DNA of 64,000 nucleotides from Gammaproteobacteria bacterium (GCA_022820625.1 JAJEFE010000008.1:1-64000); one strand, 5' to 3'. Counted from the stretch's first letter, positions 33,159 through 43,491 are shown. Program-made: numbers and translations. Notes: generated from the sequence alone by a model not told the origin.

Positions 33159-34742
33159 ATGAAAGGCACCGAAGGCACGCGCGCAGAATCGGCCCTGAGC
33201 GGACCGGATTTTCCCGATATCGGCCACGAAATCGGCGAGCACAACATCCGGGTCTTCAGTCTCGACATCCATAATCCGGTGTTCATCGTTTCCGCCGTGC
33301 TGGTGGTGATGCTCGTGATCGGCACGCTGCTCTTCCCGCAGCAGGCGGCAACGTTTTTCGCCGACGTGAGGGTCTGGACGACCGTGACGTTCGACTGGTT
33401 TTATTTCGCTGCGTCAAACTTCTTCGTCCTGTTCTGCTTCGGCATCGCGCTGTCTCCGTTGGGACGGATTCGCCTTGGCGGGCGGGACGCCACGCCGCGG
33501 TACGGCTACTCTGCTTGGCTGGCCATGCTGTTTGCTGCGGGCGTGGGCATCGGCCTGATGTTCTTTGGCGTCCTGGAGCCGGTGACCCACACCCTGGCGC
33601 CTCCGCTTGGCATCGATCCGGCAGACACCGAGACCGCGCGCGCCGCCGGCATGTCCGCCGCGATCCTGCACTGGGGGCTCCACGCCTGGGCCATTTACGC
33701 GGTCGCCGGCCTGTCGCTGGCGTTCTTCTGTTTCAACCGGGGCATGCCGTTGACGATGCGCTCCGGGTTCTTCCCGCTGATCGGCAAGTCCGTCTGGGGG
33801 CCCTTCGGTCACACGGTAGACATCGTTGCGGTTCTTGCGACCCTGTTCGGGCTGGCGGTATCGCTGGGGTTCGGCGCCGAGCAGATCGCCGGTGGACTGC
33901 AATACCTGTTCGGGATTCCCGCGACCACCGTCACCCGGGCCATCCTGATCATGGTCATCATCGGCATCGCGCTGGCATCGGTCATCGCCGGGTTGGACAA
34001 GGGCGTCAAGCGCCTGAGCTGGATCAACATGGTGCTTGCGGGCCTGTTGTGGCTGTTCGTCCTGATCGCGGGGCCCACGCTGGCCGTCCTCGGGACAATC
34101 GCCAGGGCAAGCGTCGACTACGTCTACTACCTGCCGGCGTTGAGCAACTGGATCGGCCGCGATGACGTGGCCTTCGTGCGTGACTGGTCGACCTTCTACT
34201 GGGCCTGGTGGGTAGCGTGGGCGCCGTTCGTCGGCATGTTCATCGCGCGCATCAGTTTCGGCCGCACGGTGCGCGAGTTCATCACCTGGGTGCTGATCGT
34301 CCCGACGATCATCGGCATACTGTGGATGGCCACGTTCGGCGGAACGGCCCTGGACCAGTACTTTTCCGGCGGCTATACGGGGGTTGCGGAAGCGGTGCCC
34401 GAACTCGCCCTGTTCAAGATGCTGGAGCCATTGCCCATGACGGGACTGGTCTCCGCGATCAGCGTGTTCCTGATCACGATATTTTTCGTCACCTCGGCCG
34501 ACTCGGGATCGCTGGTGATGGACACCATCACTGCTGGCGGCAAGATGGACGCGCCCGTGCAGCAACGCGCGTTCTGGTGCCTGCTCGCCGGCCTTGCGGC
34601 GATGGCGCTGATGCTGGGCGGCGGCATGGCCTCGCTGCAGGCGCTGACCCTGACGGTGGGCCTGCCGTTTGCGGTGGTGCTGCTGTGCATGTGCGTGGGC
34701 CTCGTCAAGGGGTTGCGCGAGGAACTGGCCATCCAGGCCTGA
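33159..34742 (+). CDS. BCCT-family betaine/carnitine/choline transporter
   Basis: A 527-residue inner-membrane carrier with about 12 hydrophobic spans. It has the family marks GVGIGLMFFGVLEP, ILHWGLHAWAIY and the Trp-rich substrate segment FYWAWWVAWAPFVGMFIARI followed by GRTVREF. It takes up quaternary amines by coupling to Na+ or H+. The C-terminal tail is short, unlike osmosensing BetP, so nutrient uptake is more likely than osmotic control. It is followed convergently by an MttB-family gene, which ties transport to demethylation. Confidence 0.93.
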   Translation: MKGTEGTRAESALSGPDFPDIGHEIGEHNIRVFSLDIHNPVFIVSAVLVVMLVIGTLLFPQQAATFFADVRVWTTVTFDWFYFAASNFFVLFCFGIALSPLGRIRLGGRDATPRYGYSAWLAMLFAAGVGIGLMFFGVLEPVTHTLAPPLGIDPADTETARAAGMSAAILHWGLHAWAIYAVAGLSLAFFCFNRGMPLTMRSGFFPLIGKSVWGPFGHTVDIVAVLATLFGLAVSLGFGAEQIAGGLQYLFGIPATTVTRAILIMVIIGIALASVIAGLDKGVKRLSWINMVLAGLLWLFVLIAGPTLAVLGTIARASVDYVYYLPALSNWIGRDDVAFVRDWSTFYWAWWVAWAPFVGMFIARISFGRTVREFITWVLIVPTIIGILWMATFGGTALDQYFSGGYTGVAEAVPELALFKMLEPLPMTGLVSAISVFLITIFFVTSADSGSLVMDTITAGGKMDAPVQQRAFWCLLAGLAAMALMLGGGMASLQALTLTVGLPFAVVLLCMCVGLVKGLREELAIQA

Positions 34743-34829
34743 AGGTGCGTGGGATGCATCGTCGATCGATCGGCCGTCTTCGGCGAGGCGATCTTCCGCC
34801 CCTTGCAACGGGACTGCCGCCGAGGGCTG

Positions 34830-36371
34830 CTACCGGCCCATTGCCCCCGGTGAGAGAAAGATCGGAAACCCGGCCCGCAATCGTGCGTCGACTTCGTCGC
34901 CTACATGGCGCGGTACGTGATGTGCGAGAATTTCGCGCTTCCTTTCCATGGCCCGATTCAACAGGATCGGCTTGCCCTGTTCCTCCCAGACGGTCGGGCT
35001 GTTGCGGTCGCTGAAATCCGGGTAGACATACTCGGTCTGCATCACTTGCAACGTGTTGGCGGAACCCAGGTAATGACCTTCCCCGCCGGTGCAGACCTGT
35101 TCGATCTCATCGAAGCTCAGCGTATGGGGATTGACTTCGATGCCGCGGATCGAGCGCCCGACGGCGCCGAGGACATCGTTGTCCAGTAACAGGCTCTCCG
35201 GACACGTGCCCAGGAGGCTCGCGTACATGCCGGCGGACTCGTAAACGATGTTCGCCCCGGAAAGGGCGGCCGAAAGCACCGTTCCGGCACGTTCGGCGCC
35301 GGCCTGGAAGTCCGGAAACTTGGCGTCGGTCATGCCGCAGGCGGTGCCGAAGGGCAGGTCGAAATGGTTGCCGACCTGGGCGCAGGCGGCCGACAGCAGC
35401 CCCTGCTCGGGCGAGCCGCCGCTCATCGCCCCGGTGCGCAGGTCCGACACGAAGGGCCAGGCGCCGAGAATCGCCGGAGCGCCGGGTTCGATCGCATTGA
35501 CGTAGACCAGCCCGCCGAGGCACTCGGCCCAGGCCTGGGAAACGGTCCCGGCCAGGCAGGCGGGTGCGGTGGCGCCGGCCTGGCCGGCCGACAGGAGCAG
35601 TACCGGCATGCCGCCCTGCACCGCGACCCGCAGGCATTCCAGCGCATCGGTGGCGAACTTCATCGGCGGCACCACGAAGCAGTTGGACTGACTGACGAAG
35701 GGGCGTATGCGCCACTCGGTCTCGCCGCCGGCGATCGCGTGCAGCATCTCGAGGCTCTTCTCGACGTGTTCGGGCAACGTCCAGCTGGATCCGACGTGCT
35801 TGCTGGTGCCCATCACGGAGCAGTAGAGGGTATTGATGTCCAGCGCGTAGTTGTCGGAGATGTCCCGGGGGACGAGGGTTCGCTGAAACATGTGAATGTG
35901 CTCGCAGGTGTCGGCGATGCGGGCCATGTCATAGAGATCCTGCGCCTCGGAGTCCCGGTAGAGGTCGTTTTCGGGGTCGGCGAGCTGGACCGCGGCGCCG
36001 GCGGTGGAGAAGTGCACCCTCGTGCCGCTCAGGTCCAGGTCCCGCCGCGGGTCCTGGGCGTGCAGCACCAGGTTGCGCCGGGCCTGCTCCAGGGTTTGTT
36101 CGACCAGACGCCGCGGCATGCGCAAACGCCCGTCGTCGCCCAGCACCGCGCCGACCGCGGTGCAGGTCTCGATGCAGTGAGGAGTCGCGTCGGCGAACCC
36201 CACCCGATCAAGAACCCTGAAGGCGTTGTCGACGATGGCCGCAACGCCGTCGTCGGACAGGGGCCGGTATTGCCCGCCGGTCTGCCCCGGCCGGACCGGT
36301 CTGGATGCTTCGGCCAGGGGTGCGGCGCGTGCAGCCCTGCGTGCCTGTCTACCGCCCAACCGTCGGGCCAT
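34830..36371 (-). CDS. second MttB-family corrinoid methyltransferase
   Basis: A 513-residue homologue of trimethylamine methyltransferase without an in-frame TAG. It differs widely from the protein at 25722 (family segments here read FVVPPMKFATDALE, SSWTLPEHVEKS, FGTACGMTDAKFPDFQAG), so it may act on another methylated amine. No second corrinoid protein is linked; it may share MttC at 24997. GGGGAGAG stands before the ATG at 36371. It is divergent from an FAD/GcvT demethylase gene. Confidence 0.88.
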   Translation of the reverse strand: MARRLGGRQARRAARAAPLAEASRPVRPGQTGGQYRPLSDDGVAAIVDNAFRVLDRVGFADATPHCIETCTAVGAVLGDDGRLRMPRRLVEQTLEQARRNLVLHAQDPRRDLDLSGTRVHFSTAGAAVQLADPENDLYRDSEAQDLYDMARIADTCEHIHMFQRTLVPRDISDNYALDINTLYCSVMGTSKHVGSSWTLPEHVEKSLEMLHAIAGGETEWRIRPFVSQSNCFVVPPMKFATDALECLRVAVQGGMPVLLLSAGQAGATAPACLAGTVSQAWAECLGGLVYVNAIEPGAPAILGAWPFVSDLRTGAMSGGSPEQGLLSAACAQVGNHFDLPFGTACGMTDAKFPDFQAGAERAGTVLSAALSGANIVYESAGMYASLLGTCPESLLLDNDVLGAVGRSIRGIEVNPHTLSFDEIEQVCTGGEGHYLGSANTLQVMQTEYVYPDFSDRNSPTVWEEQGKPILLNRAMERKREILAHHVPRHVGDEVDARLRAGFPIFLSPGAMGR

Positions 36372-36765
36372 GGCAGCTCTCCCCGAAAAAATGACGAACC
36401 GGAGGTCCACCCCCCACGAATCCGAATCTCCTACCCGTTACCCTGAGGGGCATGTCCGATATTAGCGCCAGTCGATCCATAATGCATCGCCGCGACGGAA
36501 GCACAGGCCGTAGGCCGTCAAAGGCATGAAGACGCCGGCCGGCAGCACTCCGGCGACGGAGATGACGGCGATCAGGCCGGTCGGGATGGCGGGACCGTGA
36601 TCGGTGGCGCATTCGGGAAGGCCGATGTCGCTCGCGCCGGGGGGTGAATATTGACGCTCGCGAGGGCCGGGCGCATAGTGACGGACGTGAATCGCGGTCT
36701 CCACGATCTGTGCCCTTTCCCCAGGCGCCGCCGCTCCGCCGGATAGCGGCGGCCACCCGAAGGCG
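36372..36765. other. 394-base divergent gap between mttB-like and FAD/GcvT genes
   Basis: This gap should hold promoters for both flanking genes. I see no clear palindromic operator or promoter pair. A small minus-strand frame (36462-36704) with a hydrophobic stretch is the only coding candidate. Confidence 0.5.
36462..36704 (-). CDS. possible 80-residue single-span membrane protein
   Basis: A GTG-initiated frame of 80 residues. The second half is hydrophobic (GLIAVISVAGVLPAGVFMPL) and ends in GDALWIDWR. A GGAAAGGG stretch lies 9 bases before the GTG, a little far for a ribosome site. No family recognised. It could be chance in GC-rich DNA; the hydrophobic run and aromatic tail are the only arguments for it. 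Confidence 0.3.
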   Translation of the reverse strand: METAIHVRHYAPGPRERQYSPPGASDIGLPECATDHGPAIPTGLIAVISVAGVLPAGVFMPLTAYGLCFRRGDALWIDWR

Positions 36766-39180
36766 ATGCAAGACCGGGCCCGTATCGTCATCGTCGGCGG
36801 CGGCATCATGGGTGTCGGCCTGCTGTACCACCTGGCCGAGGAGGGGTGCAGCGATGTCCTGCTGATCGAGAAGGGCGAACTGACGTCGGGCTCGACTTGG
36901 CACGCGGCCGGTCAGTGTCCCAACCTGGTCGGAAACTACAATCTCGCGAAGATCCACGAATACAGCATCTCGCTGTACGAAAGGCTGGAGGAATTGACCG
37001 GTCAGGCCGTCGGCTGGCACGGCTGCGGCAGCGTCCGCTTCGCCCTGACCGAGCGGGACCTGGACTGGTTCCGCTACCTGCGCGGGATCGCTGCCGAAGT
37101 CGGTTATCACATGGAGATCATCGACGTTCCCCAGATCGCCAGGCTGAACCCGTTCGTCACCACCGAAGGCGTGCTGGCCGGGGCCTGGACCCGCAACGAC
37201 GGACATGCCGATCCGTTCGGGTTGACCCAGGCGATGGCCAGGGGCGCGCGCGAGATGGGCGCAACCATCGTGCGCCGCAACCGGGTGACCGGCATCAACG
37301 CCCGCCCGGGCGGGGAATGGGAAGTGGTGACGGAACAGGGTACGGTCATTGCGGAAACGGTGGTCAACGCCGCCGGCTGCTTCGCCCGGCAGGTGGCGCA
37401 GATGGTGGGAGCGGACCTGCCCATCTTCAACGTCCAGCATCACTACCTGGTGTCCGGCCCGGTGCCGGAATTTGCCGAAAGAAGCGTCGAACTCCCCGTA
37501 ACCCGCGACCCTTGGGCTTCCTCGTACCTTCGCCAGGAGCAGGAGTCCGGGCTGATCGGCATCTACGAGGGCGGCGGCATCACCGAAGCCTGGCAACCGG
37601 GCGGACTGCCGCCTTGGGAATCCGACAGCGAACTGTTTACCGACGATCTGGAGCGCCTGATGCCCTGGCTGGGGCGCGCCATGGAGCGCATGCCGATCTT
37701 CGAGCCGGCGGGCATCAAGCGCATTGTCAACGGGGCCATTTCCCACAGCCCCGACGGGCTGCCGCTGCTCGGGCCGGTGGCGGGGTTGCGCAATTTCTGG
37801 CTCTGCTGCGGCACGTCTTTCGGCATTGCCCAGGGCGCCGGTTCCGGCAAGTATCTGGCCCAGTGGATCCTGCACGGCGACTCCGAAATCAACATGACCG
37901 GATTCGATCCGCGGCGGTTCGGCGTATTTGCCGATGACGCCTTCATGCGGGCCAGGGGCCGCCAGGACTATGGCATGACCTACGCCACGGTAATGCCCGG
38001 AGAAGAACTGCTGGCCGGCCGCCAGTGCCGGACCAGCCCCCTGCACGACAAGCTCGGTGCGCAGGGCTGCGTATACACGGAAACATTCGGCTGGGAGCGG
38101 CCCAAGTGGTTCTCGCCCGACGGACGGGAGGAGCAGTACAGCTTCCGTCACAACAATGTTTTCGAAGTCGTGCGCGGAGAATGTCTGACGGTGCGCGAGC
38201 GTGTCGGTCTGCTGGACCTTTCCGGGTTCGCGAAATACGACGTTACAGGTCCCGATGCGGAGACGATGCTGGATCGGCTGTGCGCCAATCGGTTGCCGAA
38301 ACGTGGGCGGATCGCGCTCACGCATCTGCTGTCGGAGGGCGGGCGCATCGGCGCGGAAGCGACCGTCACGCGTCTCGGCGACGAAGCCTTTTACGTGCTT
38401 TCCGCCGCCGGCGCCGAACTGCGCGATCTGGACCACCTGCGGCAGGGCCGTCTCCCGGAAGAGCAGGTGCTCATCGACAATGTCACGAACCGGCGCGGCG
38501 TGCTGGTGCTGGCCGGGCCGCACGCCCGTACCGTGCTGGCCCGGGTGACCGATGCATCCCTCGAAAGCAGCGACTTTCCCTGGCTCAGCGGCCGGGAAAT
38601 CCATGTTGCCGGGATGCCGGTGCGGGCGCTGCGGGTGAACTACGTGGGCGAACTGGGGTGGGAACTGCACCCGGAAATGGAGTACATGGAGCCGCTGTAC
38701 GATGCGCTGATGGAGGCCGGTGCGGACTTCGGCATCGGCAATTTCGGCCTCTACGCGGTAAACAGCCTGAGGCTGGAAAAGGCCTACCGAAGCTGGGGTG
38801 CGGAGCTGACCAACGAAGTCACCCTGATCGACGCTGCCATGGAGCGGTTCATCAAGTTCGACAAGGGCGACTTCATCGGCCGGGAAGCGACCCTGCGGCA
38901 GCGGGACCGCACGCTGCAACTGATCTACTTCAGCCTGGACGCCGGCGATGCGGACGTTCAGGGTGGCGAGCCCATCTTTGCCGGCGAGCGCTGCGTGGGT
39001 GTGACCACTACGGGAGGTTACGGACACTTTGTCCGCAAGAGCCTCGGCTTCGGCTATGTCCCGCCCTCGCTTGCCGGCCCGGGCACGGAGTTGACGGTCG
39101 ACGTGCTCGGGCGACGGCGCAAGATGACGTTGCACACCGATCCGGTTTATGACCCGGCCAACGCCCGGTTGCGCGCCTGA
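36766..39180 (+). CDS. FAD/GcvT demethylase (dimethylglycine/sarcosine dehydrogenase-like), copy 2
   Basis: An 804-residue protein with an FAD domain (GGGIMG at 11-16; SGSTWHAAG with His46 as probable covalent FAD link) and a C-terminal GcvT-like THF domain (LRVNYVGELGWELHPEMEY). The residues after the His motif (GQCPNLVGNYN) differ from the copy at 16431, which hints at another substrate or side-chain pocket. It is divergent from the second MttB gene and followed after 47 bases by a third copy. Confidence 0.88.
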   Translation: MQDRARIVIVGGGIMGVGLLYHLAEEGCSDVLLIEKGELTSGSTWHAAGQCPNLVGNYNLAKIHEYSISLYERLEELTGQAVGWHGCGSVRFALTERDLDWFRYLRGIAAEVGYHMEIIDVPQIARLNPFVTTEGVLAGAWTRNDGHADPFGLTQAMARGAREMGATIVRRNRVTGINARPGGEWEVVTEQGTVIAETVVNAAGCFARQVAQMVGADLPIFNVQHHYLVSGPVPEFAERSVELPVTRDPWASSYLRQEQESGLIGIYEGGGITEAWQPGGLPPWESDSELFTDDLERLMPWLGRAMERMPIFEPAGIKRIVNGAISHSPDGLPLLGPVAGLRNFWLCCGTSFGIAQGAGSGKYLAQWILHGDSEINMTGFDPRRFGVFADDAFMRARGRQDYGMTYATVMPGEELLAGRQCRTSPLHDKLGAQGCVYTETFGWERPKWFSPDGREEQYSFRHNNVFEVVRGECLTVRERVGLLDLSGFAKYDVTGPDAETMLDRLCANRLPKRGRIALTHLLSEGGRIGAEATVTRLGDEAFYVLSAAGAELRDLDHLRQGRLPEEQVLIDNVTNRRGVLVLAGPHARTVLARVTDASLESSDFPWLSGREIHVAGMPVRALRVNYVGELGWELHPEMEYMEPLYDALMEAGADFGIGNFGLYAVNSLRLEKAYRSWGAELTNEVTLIDAAMERFIKFDKGDFIGREATLRQRDRTLQLIYFSLDAGDADVQGGEPIFAGERCVGVTTTGGYGHFVRKSLGFGYVPPSLAGPGTELTVDVLGRRRKMTLHTDPVYDPANARLRA

Positions 39181-39227
39181 CGGCCGATGACGATACGGCC
39201 AACCACCGTCTGCGCGCCTGGCCGCCT

Positions 39228-41741
39228 ATGACGACCCCGACCGAGACAGCGGCACGACCCGGGATGGCGGCGCAGCCCGAGACGGCGGCCCGGCCCGAGC
39301 GCACTGCCGGCCTGCCACGTCGCGCCAGCGTGGTCGTGGTCGGCGGCGGCGTGATCGGCTGCTCGGTGGCCTATCACCTGGCAAGGGCCGGGGTTTCCGG
39401 CGTCACGCTCCTGGAGCGCAGGCAACTCACCTCGGGCACCACTTGGCACGCGGCGGGTCTGGTGGGCCAATTGCGCACCTCCATCAACATGACGGAACTG
39501 GCGCGCTACACCAGCGAACTCTACCTGCGTCTGGAGGCCGAAACCGGCCAGGCGACCGGCTACCGGCGCTGCGGTTCCTTTTCGCTTGCGACCAACGAGG
39601 AGCGGTTCGAGGAGTTGCGGCGCAGTGCTTCCATGGCGAAGGTCTTCGGGCTCGAAGTGGAGGTGGTCACGCCTGCGGCGATCAAGGCCCGGGTTCCCCT
39701 GCTGCATACCGGAGACGTGCTCGGGGGCATCCACATACCTTCCGATGGCTACGCCAACGCAGTGGACGTGACCAACGCGCTGGCGAAAGGCGCCACCGCC
39801 GCCGGTGCGCACATCTTTCAGAACGTGCCGGTCACGTCCATTCTCACCTCGGGCGGCAGCGTGACCGGCGTGGCCACCGACCAGGGCGAGATTCGTGCCG
39901 ACTGCGTCGTGCTCTGTGCAGGCATGTGGACCCGGGAACTGGCCGAGACGGTGGGCGTCAACGTGCCCCTGCACGCCTGCGAGCACTACTACGCCCTGTT
40001 CGCATCGGTGGAAGGGCTGGACGAGAACTTCCCCGTCGTGCGCGACTACGACGCCTGCGCCTACTACAAGTACGACGCGGGCAAGCTGCTGCTCGGCGCG
40101 TTCGAGCCCAATGCCCGCCCCTGGGCCACCGACGGCATCCCCGAGGACTTCTGTTTCGACGAAATCGACGGCAGCCTGGAGCACTTCGAACCGATCCTGG
40201 AGCAGGCCCTGGCGCGCATGCCGGCGCTGGAATCCGCGGGGCTGGAGACGTTCTTCTGCGGCCCGGAGAGCTTTACGCCGGATGTGCGCTACCACATCGG
40301 CCAGGCGCCTGAACTGGACAATTGTTTCGTGGCGGCGGGGCTGAATTCCATCGGCCTGCAATCCGCCGGCGGCATCGGCCGTGTCATCTCGGACTGGATC
40401 CGGCACGGACATCCGCCATCGGATCTCTGGGAAGTGGACGTGCGCCGCAACCAGCCCTTCCAGCGCAACCGGAAGTACCTGCGCGAACGGGTCTCGGAAA
40501 GCCTTGGCCTGCTGTACGCCACGCACTACCCCTATCGCCAGTACGATACCGCCCGGGGCGTTCGCAAGTCGCCGCTCCACGACCGTCTGAAAGCCATTGG
40601 CGCATGCCATGGCGAGGTCGCGGGTTGGGAAAGGCCCAACTGGTATGCGCCGGACCCGGACCTGGCCCCCCGTTACGAGTACAGTTACGGACGGCAGAAC
40701 TGGTTCGGAAATTCCGCGGCGGAACATCGCGCGGTGCGCGAGCAGGTAGGGCTGTTCGACCTGTCTTCCTTTGCCAAGTTCCGGCTCCAGGGCCCCGACG
40801 CTGCGAGCGTGCTGAATCGCGTCTGCGCGAATGATGTCGACGTGGCTCCCGGTCGCATCGTCTATACCCAGTGGCTGAACAAGCGCGGCGGCATCGAAGC
40901 GGATCTGACCGTTACCCGGCTGGCCGAGGACAGCTACTTGGTCGTGACTGCTGCGGCCACCGAAGTGAGGGACTTCAACTGGCTGCAACGGCACATACCG
41001 GCCGACGCCCACTGTGTGCCGACCATCGTGACCTCGGCCATGGGCGTGATTTCAATCATGGGGCCGAACGCCCGGGCGCTGCTGCAGTCCCTCAGCCCGG
41101 ACGATCTTTCGAACGAGGCCTTCCCGTTCGCCCACAGCCGGGAAATCGAACTCGGCTATGCCCTGGTACGCGCGTCCCGGATCACCTACGTCGGCGAACT
41201 GGGCTGGGAACTCTACATCCCCACCGAGTTCACGGCCGGCGTCTACGACACCCTCGTCGCTGCGGGTGCGCCGTTCGGTCTGGCCCACGCCGGCTACCAT
41301 GCGCTGGATTCATTGCGCATCGAAAAGGCCTACCGGCATTGGGGGCACGACATCACAGACGAAGACACGCCGCTGGAAGCAGGCCTGGGCTTCGCCGTGA
41401 AGTTCGACAAGCCGGGCGGCTTCATCGGGCGGGAGGCGCTGCTGAAGGAAAAGGCGGTGGGGCCTGCGAAGCGGTTGTTGCAGTTCCGGCTACTGGACCC
41501 GCAACCGCTTGTCTACCACAACGAACCCATCTGGCACGATGACACCCTGGTCGGTCATGTCACTTCCGGCGCCTATGGCCACACCCTCGGCGGCGCCATC
41601 GGCCTGGGCTACGTCGATACAGCAAAGGTGCCCAACCCGGCCGAAGGACACTTCAGCATTGAAGTGGCCGGGGAGCGGGTGCCGGCGGAAGCGTCGTCAA
41701 CCCCGATGCACGACCCTGCGAGCCGGCGCATCCGCTGCTGA
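39228..41741 (+). CDS. FAD/GcvT demethylase, copy 3
   Basis: An 837-residue protein with GGGVIG (39-44), SGTTWHAAG (His74) and a GcvT domain (ITYVGELGWELYIP). Residues 5-28 are an Ala/Pro/Arg/Glu-rich repeat-like leader (TAARPGMAAQPETAARPERT) absent from the other copies, so the true start could lie at Met13 or later. Sarcosine- or dimethylglycine-type substrates are likely; the three copies may act in series or on different N-methyl amines. Confidence 0.87.
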   Translation: MTTPTETAARPGMAAQPETAARPERTAGLPRRASVVVVGGGVIGCSVAYHLARAGVSGVTLLERRQLTSGTTWHAAGLVGQLRTSINMTELARYTSELYLRLEAETGQATGYRRCGSFSLATNEERFEELRRSASMAKVFGLEVEVVTPAAIKARVPLLHTGDVLGGIHIPSDGYANAVDVTNALAKGATAAGAHIFQNVPVTSILTSGGSVTGVATDQGEIRADCVVLCAGMWTRELAETVGVNVPLHACEHYYALFASVEGLDENFPVVRDYDACAYYKYDAGKLLLGAFEPNARPWATDGIPEDFCFDEIDGSLEHFEPILEQALARMPALESAGLETFFCGPESFTPDVRYHIGQAPELDNCFVAAGLNSIGLQSAGGIGRVISDWIRHGHPPSDLWEVDVRRNQPFQRNRKYLRERVSESLGLLYATHYPYRQYDTARGVRKSPLHDRLKAIGACHGEVAGWERPNWYAPDPDLAPRYEYSYGRQNWFGNSAAEHRAVREQVGLFDLSSFAKFRLQGPDAASVLNRVCANDVDVAPGRIVYTQWLNKRGGIEADLTVTRLAEDSYLVVTAAATEVRDFNWLQRHIPADAHCVPTIVTSAMGVISIMGPNARALLQSLSPDDLSNEAFPFAHSREIELGYALVRASRITYVGELGWELYIPTEFTAGVYDTLVAAGAPFGLAHAGYHALDSLRIEKAYRHWGHDITDEDTPLEAGLGFAVKFDKPGGFIGREALLKEKAVGPAKRLLQFRLLDPQPLVYHNEPIWHDDTLVGHVTSGAYGHTLGGAIGLGYVDTAKVPNPAEGHFSIEVAGERVPAEASSTPMHDPASRRIRC

Positions 41742-41815
41742 GGCCTTGCCGGCGTCACCAGGGACGCTATCCGGTGTAGCGTCGATGGCCGCGACGCTGC
41801 CGGCGCCGCCGGGTT

Positions 41816-43165
41816 CTACGCCACCGCGGCCATGGCCCGCTCGAGGATACCCAGTGCCTCGTCCACCTCCGCACCGCTGACGTTGAGTGGCGGCGATATG
41901 CGGATCACGTTGTTGTAGGTGCCGCCGCGGCCCAGCAACAGCCCACGGGCGCGGGCGGCATCGAGCAGCGCCTGGGTCAGTTCGGACGCGGGCGTGCGGT
42001 CGCCGGCCGTCTCGTCGGCCACCAGTTCCAGCGCCTGCATGAGCCCCCGGCCGCGCACGTCGCCGATGCGGGCAGGGAAGCGGCGCTGGATGCGCAGCAA
42101 GCCGTCGCGCAGGCGCTCGCCCTGGCGCCCGGCGTGGTCCGCCAGGTTGTCCCGCTCGACGATGTCGATGACGGTATTGGCCGCCGCGCAACTCACCGGA
42201 TTGCCGCCGAAGGTGGAGATGGTGGACTTGTGCAGGGAGTCCGCCACGGGCGCCGTGGCCACCAGTGCCCCGAGCGGCAGACCGTTGGCGATGCCCTTGG
42301 CCATGGTCATCATCTCCGGTTCCACGCCGTGGTGCTCGATCCCCCACATGCGGCCGGTGCGGCCGAAGCCGGTCTGCACTTCGTCGGCGATGAAGACTCC
42401 GCCGTACTTGCGCACGATTTCGGCAACGATGGCGAAGTATTCCTCCGGCGGGGTGATGAAGCCGCCGACCCCCTGGATCGGTTCGACCAGCATGCCCGCC
42501 ACCTGGCCGGACGTGGTGGTCCGGATCAACTCCTCCACATCATGGGCGCAGGCCACGCCGCACTTGGGGTAGGTCAGCTTCAGCGGACAACGGTAACAGT
42601 AGGGCGACAGCGCATGGCGCACGACGCTGGCCCGGTCGCCTGCGCCGCGCCAGGCGGCGTTGCCCGTGAGCCCCTGGGCGAGCTGGGTGCGGCCGGAATA
42701 GCCGTGGCGCAGGGCAATGATCTCGGTGTTGCCGGTGTAGCTCTGCGCCATCATGATCGCGGCCTCGTCAGCTTCGCTGCCGGATGCCGTGAAGAAACAC
42801 TTCTGCAGCGCGCCGGGCGTGATGCGCGCCAGGCGTTCCGCCAGTTCGCCCATGGGCAGGGTCGGGTAGAGAGTGGATATGTGGGAGAGCCGTTGCACCT
42901 GGGCGATGACGGCCCGGTTCACCTCCTCGTTGGCGTGGCCGAGGGATACGGTGAGAATGCCGCCGAAGAAATCGAGGTACGTGCGTTCGTCGAGATCCGT
43001 GACCCGGCCGCCGCGCCCCTCGGTCACCACCATGGGCTCGGTGTGCAGGTTCTTCACCTGGGGGAAGACGTACTGCTCGTACTGCCGCGCGACATCCGAC
43101 GTCGTCGGTGTCGTTCCGTGTTCCGGTTCCAGGCTGGTCAGGACCTCTGCCGGCTGGTCATGCAT
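41816..43165 (-). CDS. class III aminotransferase, AGXT2-like
   Basis: A 449-residue PLP-dependent aminotransferase. Asp261 (IADEVQTGFGRTG) and Lys290 (MTMAKGIANGLPLG) are the cofactor residues. The sequence resembles alanine-glyoxylate/beta-alanine-pyruvate aminotransferases, with a Cys-rich insert CYRCPLKLTYPKCGVAC (residues 190-206). The ATG at 43165 is chosen because GGAGGAG lies 9 bases before it; the Met six codons upstream overlaps that site. Divergent from the semialdehyde dehydrogenase gene, it could make malonate semialdehyde from beta-alanine or methylmalonate semialdehyde from beta-aminoisobutyrate. Confidence 0.88.
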   Translation of the reverse strand: MHDQPAEVLTSLEPEHGTTPTTSDVARQYEQYVFPQVKNLHTEPMVVTEGRGGRVTDLDERTYLDFFGGILTVSLGHANEEVNRAVIAQVQRLSHISTLYPTLPMGELAERLARITPGALQKCFFTASGSEADEAAIMMAQSYTGNTEIIALRHGYSGRTQLAQGLTGNAAWRGAGDRASVVRHALSPYCYRCPLKLTYPKCGVACAHDVEELIRTTTSGQVAGMLVEPIQGVGGFITPPEEYFAIVAEIVRKYGGVFIADEVQTGFGRTGRMWGIEHHGVEPEMMTMAKGIANGLPLGALVATAPVADSLHKSTISTFGGNPVSCAAANTVIDIVERDNLADHAGRQGERLRDGLLRIQRRFPARIGDVRGRGLMQALELVADETAGDRTPASELTQALLDAARARGLLLGRGGTYNNVIRISPPLNVSGAEVDEALGILERAMAAVA

Positions 43166-43491
43166 CGTCGCAGTCTCCTCCATTTGCCCGTGGTTTCAGC
43201 GAAGCCGGATGGCGCGCCATCGGGCCGGCCGATGGTCCCTCTGCGAGGGGATCAGGTCATTTTAGATGACTCATCAGGTGATTCTCCTGCTGCGAGGCGG
43301 CAAAGCGGACTGAAATTGCGACGTTTCGTTTGCAGCGATCCGCGGCACGGGCATACCCTATCGGTCCGTGGCAACAGCCCGGCGGTCTCGCCGGCCGAAT
43401 TCGGCTTGGCTGTCACCACGGACTGCCGGATGCCCGCGGCAAGGCAGATGGGGCTGTGAAGGCGTCACCGTACCCAGGCAGGTCAGGAGAC
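43166..43491. other. 326-base divergent regulatory gap
   Basis: The gap between the aminotransferase and semialdehyde-dehydrogenase genes holds both ribosome sites and an inverted repeat GTCAT-TTTAG-ATGAC at 43256-43270, a possible operator. No additional gene is convincing; the upstream in-frame extension of the dehydrogenase lacks family similarity. Confidence 0.45.

Noticed and set aside
36349-39135. 928-codon open frame on the minus strand opposite the second FAD/GcvT gene
   Set aside because: It mirrors the codon pattern of the true plus-strand gene and has no recognisable domain.
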